Source: Acanthacorydalis orientalis (lineage: Eukaryota; Arthropoda; Insecta; Megaloptera; Corydalidae). Taken from it: DNA of 64,000 bases. Numbering within the stretch: the stretch's first letter is position 1; every line of letters begins with the position of its first letter. Where the stretch lies: assembly GCA_034766995.1 (NCBI GenBank), contig CM068322.1, forward strand, positions 9,613,310-9,677,309, read 5' to 3'. This document shows, piece by piece, positions 35,711 through 48,525 of the stretch. The notes below the pieces were generated by a model that worked only from the letters and a program-made list of their open reading frames with translations, searched no databases and had not been told where the DNA came from. Position numbers and translations under genes: made by a program.

Positions 35711-36110
35711 CTTTTTTGGGTTGTATATAATATAATATATAATGATGAACAAATTGATCAAAAATCTAAATTTGCATTCTAGTTTCTTGGTTAAAATAGT
35801 TAAGCATCTCATTATTTAAGTAATATTTGTTTATTTAACTGATTTTTATACAAAGAGAATGTAATCTGTAAAATGTAATCTGTAAAATAGTAAAATTCAT
35901 TTGAGGATATAATAAGAGTTTATTAAAGCATTGAATACGGAATCAGCTGTTTATAAGGGAAATATTTAATCTATCACTTCTGAAAACTGTCAAAATGGTA
36001 TCAAAAAATATTTAAAAGAAAAAAATTAAATTAAACAAAGAAAATATATTGCATACTTCAATTTTTGTAACATCTAATAAGTAATTCGTTACCTTTACAC
36101 ACACAAATAT
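35093..36110. other. AT-rich stretch without a recognised gene
   Basis: Short (TA)n runs occur at 35621-35640 and 35685-35711. There is no coding signal. Confidence 0.5.
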
Positions 36111-36129
36111 TATATATATATATAGGTTT

Positions 36130-36880
36130 GTCAGATTTTGGAAAACCAAATACGGGATATAGGTGTAAAAAAGGCAATTCCGAACTTTTAAAAAAATAAC
36201 TAAATGACGTAATGTAAGAACATAATTAATACTCAGGTGCAGTTCAGTCGTTATATTGAGTACTACTTTTAGCATTCTCCCTTACAAAACTAGATCGTCT
36301 ATTACAAGTTTATAGAAATTTTTATAAGAGATATTGATGTTAAATAAATACTGTAAAATTGGTTCCATATTTTACCATTGAATTGACATTAGCAGAAAAA
36401 TTATTGCAACATGAGCATTGTGAGCAGGAATGCTGAACAAAATTCCCAAATCTGAGCAACTCAGATTATTGTTTTTTAAATTTAATTTGTTTTAATATAG
36501 CCGTCCATTTTTCATACAAAGATTTTTTGTACCACTCCTTATTTTCTCTTCTTCTTCAAACTTTTTTCTGAGAAGTATTACTTGATCAAATAATTAGTTG
36601 TCGCAGATATCGTCGTTCTTAGTTTTTGAATACGCACAGGTACTCTAAGTTTGTTTCCAATATGAAATTTCTTTTATAACCATCCACATAAAAGTATTAA
36701 AGTGCTTAAGCGGAGTTATCCATTTTTGCAAATAATAGTAACACGTGCCATAAAAATTGTCTACTTCATTTAAAAAGTTCTATTTCACTATTTTTGAAAT
36801 TTCAATTACATAAAGAACTATCTTTAAATTTGCTGGAATAAATTTTTCAACCGTTCTTGCTTTCGTTAATTCTAAACTTT
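36130..36880 (-). pseudogene. Decayed hAT-like transposase, C-terminal part
   Basis: Pieced together on the minus strand: ARTVEKFIPANLKIV, then FL.EVDNFYGTCYYYLQKW followed by ITPLKHFNTFMWM (frame-shifted), which fits the helical region of hAT transposases. Nearer 36400 comes LFSIPAHNAHVAIIFLLMSI, corresponding to the SIP..NA.VER.FS.M core of the hAT C-terminal dimerisation domain. Then RMLKVVLNITTELHLSINYV continues in the long frame at 36012-36275. The conserved Glu-Arg of the core is lost, and stops and shifts are frequent. The N-terminal zinc finger and catalytic parts are not visible. I rate this a probable hAT relic rather than a certain one. Confidence 0.55.
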
Positions 36881-37105
36881 TCTTGTAAGACACTGATTAC
36901 TTTTATGACACTTATTTTTCTTCCTTCAATTTTACAAATTAATTTAAGTTAGATTATTTGAAAAGAATATTGAAGTATAATTACTTAACAATATATTTAT
37001 AATTTTATCTTTTCATTAAAAAACAGTACATTAGGCCGTCCCTACAAGTACAATATGGGACAGCAAACTTTGATGTAAAATACGGTACGTATGGCAAACG
37101 TACAA

Positions 37106-37200
37106 ATATTTATATATATATATATATATGTGTGTGTGTATGTATACATATGTATATGTATACATATGTATACATGTATATATATATATATATATATATT
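37106..37200. repeat. Compound microsatellite (TA)n/(GT)n/(TACATA)n
   Basis: TA runs with GTGTGTGTATG and ATACATATG units. Confidence 0.95.
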
Positions 37201-38360
37201 CATCATTGTTCCATTTATCTTCATTGGACCAACTGAGGTTTTATTAAAAACGAAATGATTTATATGAATAAAATATTAGACATTTGTAAAACCTTTGAAG
37301 AGTTATTATGTTAAAAGTAAAAGATCTTCTTGTATCAGCATATTTATCGTGGTTTTTCACTTCACTTAGTTTTTTCTTCATATTGACCATTTGTTTAGAG
37401 TGTTTATATATATATACACATAATGTATATGCTCGTATACTATATACATATATATATATATATATATTATAATAATTTTGTATACTTTTGTCTAATTAAA
37501 ATTTAGCGTTATTTACATTCAAATATTAATTTTTTTTCGAAAATAATATAAATATTGTGATAAAAAGTAGTATGTGATGTTCATTTGATATTTATTGTTA
37601 AATTAAAATTTCAACTATCATATAACGTTGAGAAACTGATAATTGTGCTTTCTGTAATATTTATGTAAGATAAACACGATATTTATCACATAAAAGTAAT
37701 GTATAACTTATTTATTGTATCAAAATTATACTAAGTAGTATTATTCGTAAAATTGTATAAGAAAATAAATAATGTGAAAAAAATGATAATGGTTGAATTC
37801 TTTGAATAATGTACATGAAAAATAAAATATATGAAGTATAGTTATATATATATATATATATATATATCCATACCTATATGTATATGTGTACGCAATTTCA
37901 ACAAAATTTTTATAAACTGCATTTGATATAACGTACTATAAATGAAAATATCCATCATATGAAAGGAAATGCATAAACTGAAAATTTAAGAATTATCACT
38001 TGCATCATTAGAACTTATCCTCGCACAAAAAGTGTATGGTAAAGGAAACGAGGTTTCTTATCCCTAGTTATTTTCGAGCCAGTATTTGAAATATGCTCAC
38101 CTTGTGTATCGCACGTCTTATTGAAGTGAACCACAAAGGGATAACTCAGAGATGAAAGATATGGTGTATATCCGTCACCTTACCTACCTTAGAGGCATTT
38201 TCAACGTTTATTATTTTTTACCGAATTCTTTCATCTGGTGAAAGGAATATTTCAGAAAGAGGCTCAGCTTAACGTAATATATGGATAAAGATTTAATTCA
38301 ATTTGAAAGTGAAGACGTTTTATTTAATGCGTTTAACTTCTAAAGAAATCTTTTTAATAC

Positions 38361-38363
<3 letters not shown>
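37201..38363. other. AT-rich stretch without a recognised gene
   Basis: TA runs at 37405-37467 and 37844-37867. A GC-richer patch at 38035-38205 is complex but unrecognised. Confidence 0.4.
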
Positions 38364-38401
<38 letters not shown>

Positions 38402-38430
38402 CTTATATATATGTGTGTGTGTGTGTGTTA
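38364..38430. repeat. Compound microsatellite (CATA)n-(TA)n-(GT)n
   Basis: CATACATACATA, then TATATA, then GTGTGTGT. Confidence 0.95.
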
Positions 38431-39087
38431 TGTGTGTATGTGTAAAGACATCATTCTGTGGATATTTTACTTTAAAATACGATTTGAAGGATGAAAATTA
38501 AAACGAAGTCTTAATACGGAACGAAATATTATTTCTTTTTGTTTTGAATGTATTGTTTTAACTTAATTTAAATTAATTTACTTAAGACCTATATAATTCT
38601 TTAATTTGATTGAAAAAGTTAACACTGAAATTGGATTTAGTCAATTCACTGATTCTTGATTTTTTCTTTATGACTATGCTTCATTCTTATCTGCAGAATT
38701 CATTTTATTGCTTGAGTAGTTTCCAATTGATATCTTTGAATTTGTTCTACTTATTACATATTTTTATTAAAAATGGACGTGTGGTTTGTGATTATTGTAG
38801 AATTCAACATAGAATATTATTTGTTCGTTGAATACATTATTTTGTTAACTATAATAAACCAGTCACGTATGACTTTTTCATATAATTTGAATTTTTAATA
38901 TTTTTAGATTTTAATTAATATAATTTATATAGTGTTTCGTTTTTAGTATAATACGTCTGAAATGATTTTTTTATTTTTTCATATACATTATAACTATTTC
39001 TATATTTTTTTTATTTGTGTTAGTCTTGTCAGTGTATCTGTTTTCACTCGCAACGTCAAAGTAATTTATAAACGTGATTATTGTTAA

Positions 39088-39089
<2 letters not shown>

Positions 39090-39124
<35 letters not shown>

Positions 39125-39125
39125 C

Positions 39126-39162
<37 letters not shown>
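39090..39162. repeat. Two (TA)n runs split by GGCAGA
   Basis: Two equal TA runs around a six-base interruption. Confidence 0.95.
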
Positions 39163-39164
<2 letters not shown>

Positions 39165-41690
39165 TAGGTAAAAAAGGAAGTGAAAATTATTAAAAATGTT
39201 TTTTTTAAGAAAAAATAGCAATAAACAGTTTTAAATGAAAATAGCTCAATTTGGATTTGCATTTAATGTTGTAGCAATTATTATATCTATCAAGAAAATT
39301 TAATAAAATGAAGTATCATTAATGCTCGTAAGCGCGACCGAAAATTATTTTTTGTCATATATACTTTGTATACCTTTTTTCTATTTATCTACACTTATTT
39401 ATAGGAAAACATACAACAATTAATAATTGAAGATATTGATTCCAATACTATTTTAGAAGCATTCGTTTTTACAAATATATTATGATTTAGATTAATACAG
39501 CTTTGAATATATGATATTAACTGCAATAACAAATTAAATTCTAATAATTTTAAAAAAATTATAAGTATTTTTTTTTATTTAAAATGTTAACAAAATTTAT
39601 TAATTAAAATGTGAATTTTTCAATCATTTTTTAATTACAATATCAACTATCTAAAAATCAAGTTATTTAATTTTACTTATAGTTGTATCGGTTTATTTGT
39701 TATATAATTGTCATAAAAGTCGTTTAACAAAACATTACATTATTACATTTTTGGTAGAATGTAATAAAAGTAAAAAAAATGTTTAAGTTGAGAGTATAAA
39801 AAAATTACATAAAGGAAATTAAAATATTACATTTTTTAAAAAAAATAAATTATTGCCATTAAAGAAGCCTTATTTTAAATAACGAATTCAATCCTATTAT
39901 ATATATATTACAATAGTTATTATAAGTATACCTACTTTCAACAGTAAATCCAGTGAAAAGGGTTCCGAAAAGTAATAATGTTTTATCTTTTACTTATTTC
40001 CCTTCTCAATTTATCTTGAAAGGTTTCACCGTTGAAAGAAGATTATTCAACTTTTAGAAATGCAATTTATTGTAATCATGAACACTTTTATTAAATACTG
40101 ACAATTAAACTACCCGTTTATTACGACTGATTAATTTACTTTTAAGGATATAATCAATATATTTATAAAATACGTTGAAGTTATTCCTTAAGTTCCTCGT
40201 TGTTGGATTTCGCTCAAATAATTTGAACATGCAATCCAAATATTAATTCATTTTTCCTGTAAATTTTCACACTTTAGTGTTTCAAGGATTTTATTTGAGC
40301 CATTGAATCTGATTTTGTTTTTTAAAACATTGTCTGTTTAAAATTTTTCAAAATTGAACACCATTATCGCTCTTTTCCTACGATATAAAATTATAACAGA
40401 ATAATTGACTCTAAGGATTTTTTTCAGTAAATCTATTCAATAAGAATGATTTTAAAACCAAACATCAACAATAACTTTTATTTCGTCATTAATTTTTACA
40501 ATAAATTTTACATTTTAAAAACAGATACATAAACTAGAACCTAGTACAAATGATAGTTAAGTCAATAAAATAGTACTTGAGGATAATTTCAAACTTGAAT
40601 TGCAGCATTAAAATTTTATAAATTATTTTTTTATTTTGTATTATATTTGTATTTAAATTGTTTTTTAAATTCAATTCAAAATTAATACCTAAAAGATTTT
40701 AAGTGGTGCGATCTTATCTACTTATTTTAAAGAAAATACTGTCTAAAATCAAGATATCAATATGTATTAAGATAAAATTTTAATTAATTATTCAACATGT
40801 ATATTAATTTTTTTCTATTATAAAGCACTGCATAGTCTTCTTAATAAATAATTGAAATGTATTGATTGATATATCTACTAATATACTCTCTATTAAATTG
40901 AATTTATATATTGTATTTTAAAAAGAACAAATAATATGTTTGTAAAAATAGTTTCGGAAGTCATGTAAGTAATATGGTTGATCATTTAATTCACGGAATT
41001 AGCCCAAAAAATGTAATCTTTGTGAGTTTTTTTCTTTTCAAAATGTTTCCCCGTTTAAAGTGTATGCATTTTTTCTATCACATCTATGCGTCGTAAGCTT
41101 CCTGGACCCCGTTATTTGATACTACGTAGAGCGACTGTTTTTTTTAACAAATTATCGTCCTTCTTTGAATAGTTCATGCTACTTGAATACTAAAATTTTC
41201 TTCAGACACTCATAAATATAAGCCTCAATCATTTTTAAAGTGTTTTTGAAGTACTTAAGCTACGTCTAATGCAGTAATGACATAACGCTGCTCTTGCTAG
41301 AAATCATCCATGACAAAACGATAATAACTTGAACACTGGTGCCACAACCGTCGACGTAACCAATAAAAGTATAATAATGAATAGAAACAACGTAATATTA
41401 TCCACTAAAGTCGAATAAAGCACTCTTAGTGGTTGGATACTGAAGGTCATGTATTGAAAACATAAAGCGCCGCTCCGCGAATTAAATGATCATTCCTCGT
41501 ATACGAGGCAGGTTTGAAGAGTAACGTGGTTTATGTATTCGATGAGGGATAGGGGGACAGTTGTACATGCAATCATATAATTCCATGCCTTTTAGTAACA
41601 CATATGAAGTTGCAAGTCATTCCACAATTAATTCCTCGTTTGACAGTTATTTCAACTCGAGGTTTTCATGTGAAAGTGCAAAATAGAGAA
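39163..41690. other. AT-rich stretch; 41030-41690 less AT-rich and unassigned
   Basis: 39.2-41.0 kb is low-complexity. From 41030 the sequence becomes complex. A minus frame near 41250-41080 resembles the end of a transposase only vaguely, so I make no call. A perfect 14-bp palindrome CCTCGTATACGAGG lies at about 41496-41509. Confidence 0.4.
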
Positions 41691-42525
41691 AATCGAAATT
41701 CGAGGTGTGATCCAGTTCTCTTCTTTGAAAAGGAAAATAACTAGGAACTCCATGAGAGGATAAGTCTACGATATGGTTTTGTCTGACAGGCGAGTGATAG
41801 TGAGCGAGATATCAGAGGTCATAGGCATCGTAACTGAGTGAACGCATTTCATTTTACATAATAAAATATGTATGAAAAAATTTTTTGCAAGATAGCTGTC
41901 GCGTTTTCTCACTGCAGAGCAAAAACGAGTTCGTACGCGTACGTCAGACAAATTCTTGGAACTTTTTAAGAAGAATCCAATGGATTTCATGCGAAGTTTT
42001 GTGACCATGAAAAATTTAGATGTATCATCAAACACCAGAATGGAAAACGCAATCAAAATAGTGGACTGAATACGGTACAACTGCTCGGAAGAAGGTAAGA
42101 CGGTTCGGTTGGTTAGAAAGATGATTGTGTCAGTTTTTTGAGATGCAAAAGGAATTATCTTGATCGCCTACTTTAGAAGGGAAAAACAATTACTGGTCAA
42201 TACTGCGCAGCACTTTTGGAGAAGTTGATGGCAGTGATCGAGGAAAAACGTCCCGGAATGACCAAGAAAAAGGATAAATTGGCCGAATTGTAATTTGATA
42301 TCCTTCCGCATCAGTGTATTCATCTCATTTAATTCACTCGGACCTACGTCTATTCCCGAAACTCGAAAATTTTCTAGCTCGAAAACGATTTGGCTCGAAT
42401 AAACAGGCTACAAAGACCACAAGCGGCTATTTTGAGGATCTTTAAGAAAGATACTTTCGGGAGCGAAACGTGAAGCTGTAAAATCGTAGGAGCAAGTGCG
42501 TTGAGTGTCGGGGGGCTTATAAAGA
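41691..42525 (+). pseudogene. Mariner transposase relic (Mos1/mellifera-like), internally deleted
   Basis: The plus strand reads EKIEIRGVIQFSSLKRK (N-terminal HTH), then a deletion of the linker, then MVLSDRRVIVSEISEVIGIV (second HTH), LSRFLTAEQKRVRTRTSDKF, LELFKKNPMDFMRSFVTM, the degraded first-Asp region, DAKGIILIAYF, and C-terminal traces (ILRIFKKDTFGSERE, then a stretch resembling AVKSWEQVR). The reading is interrupted by several stops and frameshifts. The HDNA block is unreadable. The order of blocks and their spacing leave little doubt about the family. The 104-codon minus frame over 41766-42080 is its shadow. Confidence 0.85.
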
Positions 42526-42609
42526 TAAAGATAAAAAGACTTTAAAAATAAAAGGCTTTAAAGATAAAAAAGACTTTGAAACTGAAGTTGTTTTCTCTAT
42601 CAAACGCAG

Positions 42610-42940
42610 ATATTTTCATCGTGTTTGCATTTTTGCATATTTTATGCATCACAACACCTTACTCCAAAGTTGAAAAATCCTTCCTGCAGCAACGAAAGCA
42701 TTTTTTTCATTAAAATGCGAAAAGTGTGCAATGCTTAATACGCTGCTTTCGGACTTCATCCTATTAACTAGTGTTTCGTGAAGTTGTGCCAATTGTTTGG
42801 CTAAGATATGGTGTTTTTAAATGTTGATTGGCACTTCAAAATCTTGAAAAGTCAAAAAAATATTTTATTTTAAAATCAAGCTACGATTGATTAAATTTAA
42901 AAGTGCAGAATTATTTTTTAGAGCTAATATACATATATTA
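42610..42940 (-). pseudogene. Mariner 5' end and N-terminal fragment, same family as 8.6-9.3 kb
   Basis: The minus strand reads ESSVLSIAHFSHFNEKNAFV then AAGRIFQLWSKVL, the decayed first HTH of a cecropia/SETMAR-type transposase. The 150 bp upstream are non-coding. The whole block aligns by eye with 8975-9310 (shared GCATTTTTTTCA, AAAAGTRTGCAATGCTTAAT, and AGAATTATTTTTTA near the outer end). It is cut off right beside the opposite-strand mariner ending near 42525. Confidence 0.65.
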
Positions 42941-43103
42941 ATTAAAATCTAGAACAAAATTTATCTCTGTTAACTAAAAAGTAGTAGCCAGATAATTCTT
43001 AAAAATGAAAATGAATTGCCTTTTAAAGAATGTATCTGTGATTCAAAAATACATAAAATATTTTTAATCATTTTCTCTATATTTCGTTCTTTCTTTCTCT
43101 CCC

Positions 43104-43111
43104 TCTCTCTC

Positions 43112-43164
<53 letters not shown>

Positions 43165-43170
43165 ATATGT
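43104..43170. repeat. (CT)n-(TA)n microsatellite
   Basis: CTCTCTCT passes into TA runs with a TTTATA break. Confidence 0.95.
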
Positions 43171-43178
43171 ACTACTGA

Positions 43179-43421
43179 CTATTGTTTCTTTTGATTATTG
43201 AATATATTTGATGGCAATCTTATCATACTCAATATGTTATGATACAAAAAATCTTCGAGCGCTAGTGACCTACGTTTACGACGCCCCCTTAAAGTCCAAA
43301 TAACAAACCGACTACAAAAGTCTTTTTTCGGATCAGCTTTTTTACCAATCTTGAAATCTGAGGATGAATGCATTGCCATCAAAATGCTTATAAGTAATAT
43401 TTTTGAATATTTAAAACACAA
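43179..43421 (-). other. Open minus frame over a GC-richer patch, unrecognised
   Basis: The 80-codon frame contains FVIWTLRGRRKRRSLALEDF, strikingly basic compared with its surroundings. Part of the patch (43330-43430) resembles dispersed repeat F, so the frame may be accidental. No family is recognised. Confidence 0.2.
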
Positions 43422-43609
43422 ATATTGTATTAAACATTTTAATCATATTTTTTTTAGTGTGAAAATTCGTCTATGAAAATAATTACAATTATTTTTAACA
43501 GAAATTAAAAGCTTTAAGTTGAATTTTCCGATATGTAATCTTTTTGTATAGCATATCTTTAAAATTATAGAAATCTTTTTCGTTCATTATTTATCAGAAT
43601 ATAACTGAG

Positions 43610-43613
<4 letters not shown>

Positions 43614-43664
<51 letters not shown>
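43614..43664. repeat. (TA)n microsatellite
   Basis: A perfect TA run. Confidence 0.95.
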
Positions 43665-43667
<3 letters not shown>

Positions 43668-43699
43668 GACACACATAAACACTTTTTATATTGTTCGCA

Positions 43700-44070
43700 T
43701 CTGTATCATTCAATAAGATACGCCTGACTAAAAGCAATCTGAAACGATATTTCTAACGATATATTGATCATAGTACAATTAAGAAGAGGAAAACAAAACG
43801 CACTCACTCGGAACGAAATCGCAATACTGCTGGAAATCATCATCAACTGCTCTATTTAAATAAACAGCCTAGCGAAATTCCACATCATAAAAATGCTTTA
43901 TTGTGCAGACAACTCAACGCCAATAGTACTGGTATCTGTAATGTCCGTTCGGGTCCAGTCATCGAACGCGCGCTAACACCCACCTCCGGTTAAGGGGGTT
44001 TCCTCTGGACTCGAGCATTTCCTGCTCATGCGTGACAGTGGTAGCTAGCGCACGACTACGCAAACCCTAC
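43700..44070 (-). mobile_element. Candidate tRNA-derived SINE (or tRNA pseudogene with tail)
   Basis: On the minus strand, starting near 44070, GGGTTTGCGTAGTCGTGCGC contains an A-box-like TTGCGTAGTCGT (44063-44052). Forty-five bases after its start lies a B-box-like TGCTCGAGTCC (44018-44008), the spacing expected in a tRNA. GGGTTT near the start and AAACCC after the B box could pair as a residual acceptor stem. A GC-rich body of about 130 bp follows (containing GTTCGATGACTGGACCCGAA), then AATAAAGC and AT-rich DNA. No second copy is in the window, so the SINE label rests on the Pol III promoter-like arrangement. Confidence 0.4.
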
Positions 44071-45829
44071 TAAATTGTTTTTTGACGCGTTTTATATTGC
44101 CTGTAAAGAGCATTTTATGGCCCACTTTGACGTCTCATAAGTATTTCCTTAATAAAGGAAAATTGTTATTGATCGTCGTTATATATCCACAGTATTTTTT
44201 CTTTTTACGAATCAATGACTTGTCGGTCAATAAAAAATGCGAGATTTATTTAAGGTTGAATATACAGTTTATTTTTTAAAATGTTACATGTATAAGCCTG
44301 ATGTTACCTACTACAATTTTTTTTATAATTTTATTTTTGAAAAATAAATAATATCTTATTACTTTTTATTATTGTGTCTAATGATATATCAATATTATTA
44401 ATTATGAATTTTACTTTTTAAACGAATATTTATTTAGTATTGACATTTTTTAAAAAGTAAAATAAATAAATATTTTCTATTCGAATAGATGTTTAATAGA
44501 TAAAAAGAATAGATCATATATCAAATAAACTTTTTAATACATTAATTTTTTAATATTTTATAAATAGTTAAAAAATATATTTAAATTTTTTACTGTATTT
44601 TCCATTTTATTTCTATATATTTATTTATTAATTTTAAATAAATAACTAAAAATAACGTTAATATAAATTTTATGTATTATTTTTAATACTTCATCGTTTC
44701 TAAAGTATTTAATACTCATTTTAATACTCATTCTTTTCTAAAGCATTTGATAAAACACATGAAATAATGGTTTATGATTTTAATTTCCAACAAATTATTA
44801 ATTTGATTTGAATTCTAATATATAAACTAGTTTACACCTTTATATATATATATATATATATTTAAGCATACACATTTAAACGTGCGATGAACCAGTTTTT
44901 ACCCCTGATTCAATTCATGATATTTGTAAATGTAAATGTATGTAAATATACGAAATGTGTGTATTTATGTCGCACTGCGCTTGATTGTCTTTTTATTTAG
45001 ATTGTGATTTATGTGAAAACATTCAATTACCCTCATGGTTAGAGTTATAACGTGTAATTGTTGAATTATTTTTATTGACTTAGTAGAAATCGTTTTCATT
45101 GAACTAAAATGTTTTATTGAAACATAATTTTATATGGAGCACAAAATAGTGAACGATTATTAACGAATTATTACGTAAAAGATAAAATATTTTTATATCG
45201 ATACCTTTAGTGTGATTATAAAAAAGTCATATTTAACGAGTGTAAAGAAAAGTTCTTCATTACTTCTTAAACATATGTATGAATCTGGATAGCTCGAGTG
45301 AAATTATTAAAGAATTTAAATTGAAAATTTTAGAGATGAACCGAAAACTCATTACTTTGTATTATATATTTTAATAATTTTCGGAGTATTCTATATGCCA
45401 AGAATTTAATCAAAGAATCAGTTATTAAGATATGTTATGGTATATTATCACCCTTTTGTGGGAAAGCGATTATACCTCCAAAATAAAATTATTTAATTAT
45501 TAAAAGCGAGTGATTGAGTGGTTAATATTTCACAAATACTCCAATGCCTGAAATAAATTTTATTTTTATGTGTTGAATACTTTACGTTCACCAATAAAAG
45601 TTTTCAATATATGTTGAGAAAAGAATGAATAAAGAATAGTCTTAGTTCTTTTTGGAACTCCTCACACTGGATTTACTATTCTTTAACAGGTGAACTTAAA
45701 TAATAATTATTAAGTAGATAATACAGCAGGATATTATTCTTTATTTGAAATAAATTTACAATATAATAGTAATCAAAAAAGAATTCTTTTATAAAACTAA
45801 TTTCAAATTAAATTGTGAGTTTAGAGTGT
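44071..45829. other. AT-rich stretch without a recognised gene
   Basis: A short TA run lies at 44842-44863. Long poly-A/T-rich parts carry no coding signal. Confidence 0.5.
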
Positions 45830-45838
45830 GTATGTATG

Positions 45839-45888
<50 letters not shown>

Positions 45889-45892
45889 TATG

Positions 45893-45972
<80 letters not shown>
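45830..45972. repeat. Longest (TA)n microsatellite of the window
   Basis: About 140 bp of TA with several TATG interruptions at the left and an almost perfect right half. Confidence 0.95.
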
Positions 45973-45973
<1 letters not shown>

Positions 45974-46601
45974 TATATAAACACTTATTTAAATGTATAA
46001 AATAATGAGCATTTCATGATTAATTTTAGTTGTATGTCGATAGTATATTTAAATGCACGGAATATAAGTCACATAGTATACGGAAACCGATTTAACTATA
46101 TTTTAAAAACCGTCTAGTATATTTAGATATAAAAACAAGTTGATATATTTGACAGAGTTTTTATACCATTTTTTAATTTGTTACTTGTTTTGAATTAAAT
46201 ATTTTGGAGTATTTATTTTTTTAAAATTATTTCGAATAATTTTTTTTTTAAATGTAAGTTAATATTTTGTTTTTTATTTCTGAAAAATTGTTTGTTTATC
46301 ATATAGCATTAACTTATTATCTATATGTTTTTTGAGCAAATAAGAAATAAGTCCTGGTGAAAAAATACTAAGAATTTTATTATGACAATATTGTTTTAGT
46401 TTTGTGGCTACATTTACTTTCACAAGTACATTTTTACTCGCTCTATAAATAAAGATTTTCTTGACTACAAAGTTCAATAATAGATTATTGGTGTTTTATA
46501 AATGTTGCTTATATGTATTTCGATAATGATGGCTTCTGAAAAGTTCTAAAAAAAAATCTGAAAAGTTCTAATGCACAAGAAATTCTTTATTGATTGTTCT
46601 A

Positions 46602-47161
46602 TTAGGTTGATTATAAACAATTTTGGTTTATGACCATCAAATTCATATACATTTTTCTCTATTCATTTTCCTGTTTTAAATAGTTCAAAACTCTTGGATG
46701 ATTAATACCTAATTTTTGTGAAAGTACGAATTGTGTTGGGTGGTTCTGATTCAACTAACGCATTCAGTTGATCATTATGAACTGACGAACGACATCTGCG
46801 ACATTCTTCATCTTCAAGACTCTCGTCCCCAGCACGACATTTTTGAAACCACTATTGCACTGTACGTTCCTTAATAGTACCCACTCCAGAAATATTATTT
46901 AATTAACGAGAAGTTTTTGCTGCTTTACCACCGGTTTTGAACTCATAAAAAAATTCTCTTATTTGCTTCTTTTCCATCTTTAATTCAATAAACCAATTTG
47001 AAGTAAAATTAAAAATAAAATCAAAGTATATGTTACCAAAATAGAGATAGAAAAATGCATTTTGAAACGATATTAACATAAAGACGATGAAATGACACTT
47101 TCATTGAAAAATTTAGGGTTAGAATTCATAAAGAAAATCGCAATTATTTTCATACCAACCA
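46602..47161 (-). mobile_element. M1 non-autonomous mariner MITE, copy 2
   Basis: The left end is TTAGGTTGATTATAAACAA and the right end is GCAATTATTTTCATACCAACC. The interior on the minus strand encodes a decayed N-terminal mariner HTH region. Its order is the same as copy 5, which reads GDESLEDEEGRGRPSS before the second HTH. From the second HTH the sequence passes straight into the 3' terminal repeat, so the catalytic domain is missing. Confidence 0.9.
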
Positions 47162-47189
47162 AATATATTGATTTATTAGTTATTTTGTA

Positions 47190-47330
47190 TCTTATTGCAT
47201 TCAGTATGATAGCATTGCTATAAAAATGAATATAAGCAACAATCAAAAATAATCAATAATCAATTATTCAATAATTATATTCAAAAAAATGTCCTTTAAG
47301 GAATGAGTGAAAAATCAATTTGTTAAAAGA
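47190..47330. repeat. Dispersed repeat F fragment
   Basis: AATATAAGCAACAATCAAAA followed by ATAATCAATAATCAATTATT matches the family seen at 30.5 and 31.5 kb. It starts about 30 bp after M1 copy 2; a similar fragment follows M1 copy 1. Confidence 0.5.
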
Positions 47331-47984
47331 CTGTTTTATATAAATATGAAAGAAAATAATCTATATTCATTATAAACACTGGAATTTATATTCTATTGTT
47401 CAATTATAATACCTCTATTTATTATTTGATATATATTTTTCTCTTTTTAATCTCTATATGTCTATCAAAAAGATACAAATATCAAATTTTTATCTAAAAG
47501 AAATTTTTCATGAATATTTGATAAAAAAAGAAACAATATTACTAAACGAATTATTGATTCACTACCATTGTAAAATAACTGCTGAAGAAATGACATTTAG
47601 TTGCATTAATAACTTTATATGAATTGTGAGAGAAGTTATTTTAATTTTTATATGAATGTTTTTAATTATTTTCTTACTTTGGGGAATATAATGCATGTTG
47701 ACGTACATATAAATATGGTTGTCAGGTTATAAAAAAAATTATAATGAAATCTTTCTCCTTTTCTAATAATAACAATATTTACTATATTTTACCTGAGTTA
47801 ATTACTGAAAAGTTACATATTTTCTTTATATAATATTTTATCGTTCTATCAATTGTTTCAATATATTAAAATAAGTAGTAATAAATAGACGTTGATTTCC
47901 GAATGATGTGACCATTAACAGTATAGTTATTTTCAATTTTTTTCTCAATAATTGTAAATAAATAACAATTATTTTATTAACATA

Positions 47985-48525
47985 TTAGACTGGTAAAACA
48001 ATAATTGCGGTTTATGATTTTGAAAATCATATACATTTTTTCATTTATGGTTCAGAACTGTTAGATGACTAACACCTAACTTTTGTGCAAGCTCTCGAAT
48101 TGTTGTGGGTGGTTCTGATTTAACTAATGCCTTCAGTTAGTCGTTATGAACTAAAGATGGACGTATGTGATGTTCATCTTTATGCTCTCGTTCCCAGGAT
48201 GAAATATTTGAAACCACCATTGCACAGTACGATCCTTAACAACACCTACATCAAAAGCATCGTTAGTTTACGATCAGTTTCTGTTGGTTTATCACCCATT
48301 TTGAATTCATACAAAAAATGATCTTATTTGCTTCTTTTCCATCTTTAATTCAATGAACTAATTTGAAGCAAAATTAATAATAAAACCAAAGTCTATGTTA
48401 CCAAAATAGAGACCGAAAAATGCATTTTAAAACGATATTAAAATGAACACGATGAAACGACACTTTCATTGAAAAAAAATAATGTTAGAATTCAGAAAAT
48501 GAAAACCGCAATTATTTTCCAACTG
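47985..48525 (-). mobile_element. M1 non-autonomous mariner MITE, copy 3
   Basis: The left end TTAGACTGGTAAAACAATAA continues as TTGCGGTTTATG. The right end is truncated or mutated after GCAATTATTTTCC. It has the same internal deletion and orientation as the other copies. The plus frame 48127-48321 is a shadow. Confidence 0.9.

Noticed and set aside
41496..41509. 14-bp perfect palindrome CCTCGTATACGAGG
   Set aside because: Short perfect palindromes are expected occasionally; no repeat or site context supports a function.
41766..42080. 104-codon minus-strand frame
   Set aside because: It is the complement of a recognisable plus-strand mariner transposase.
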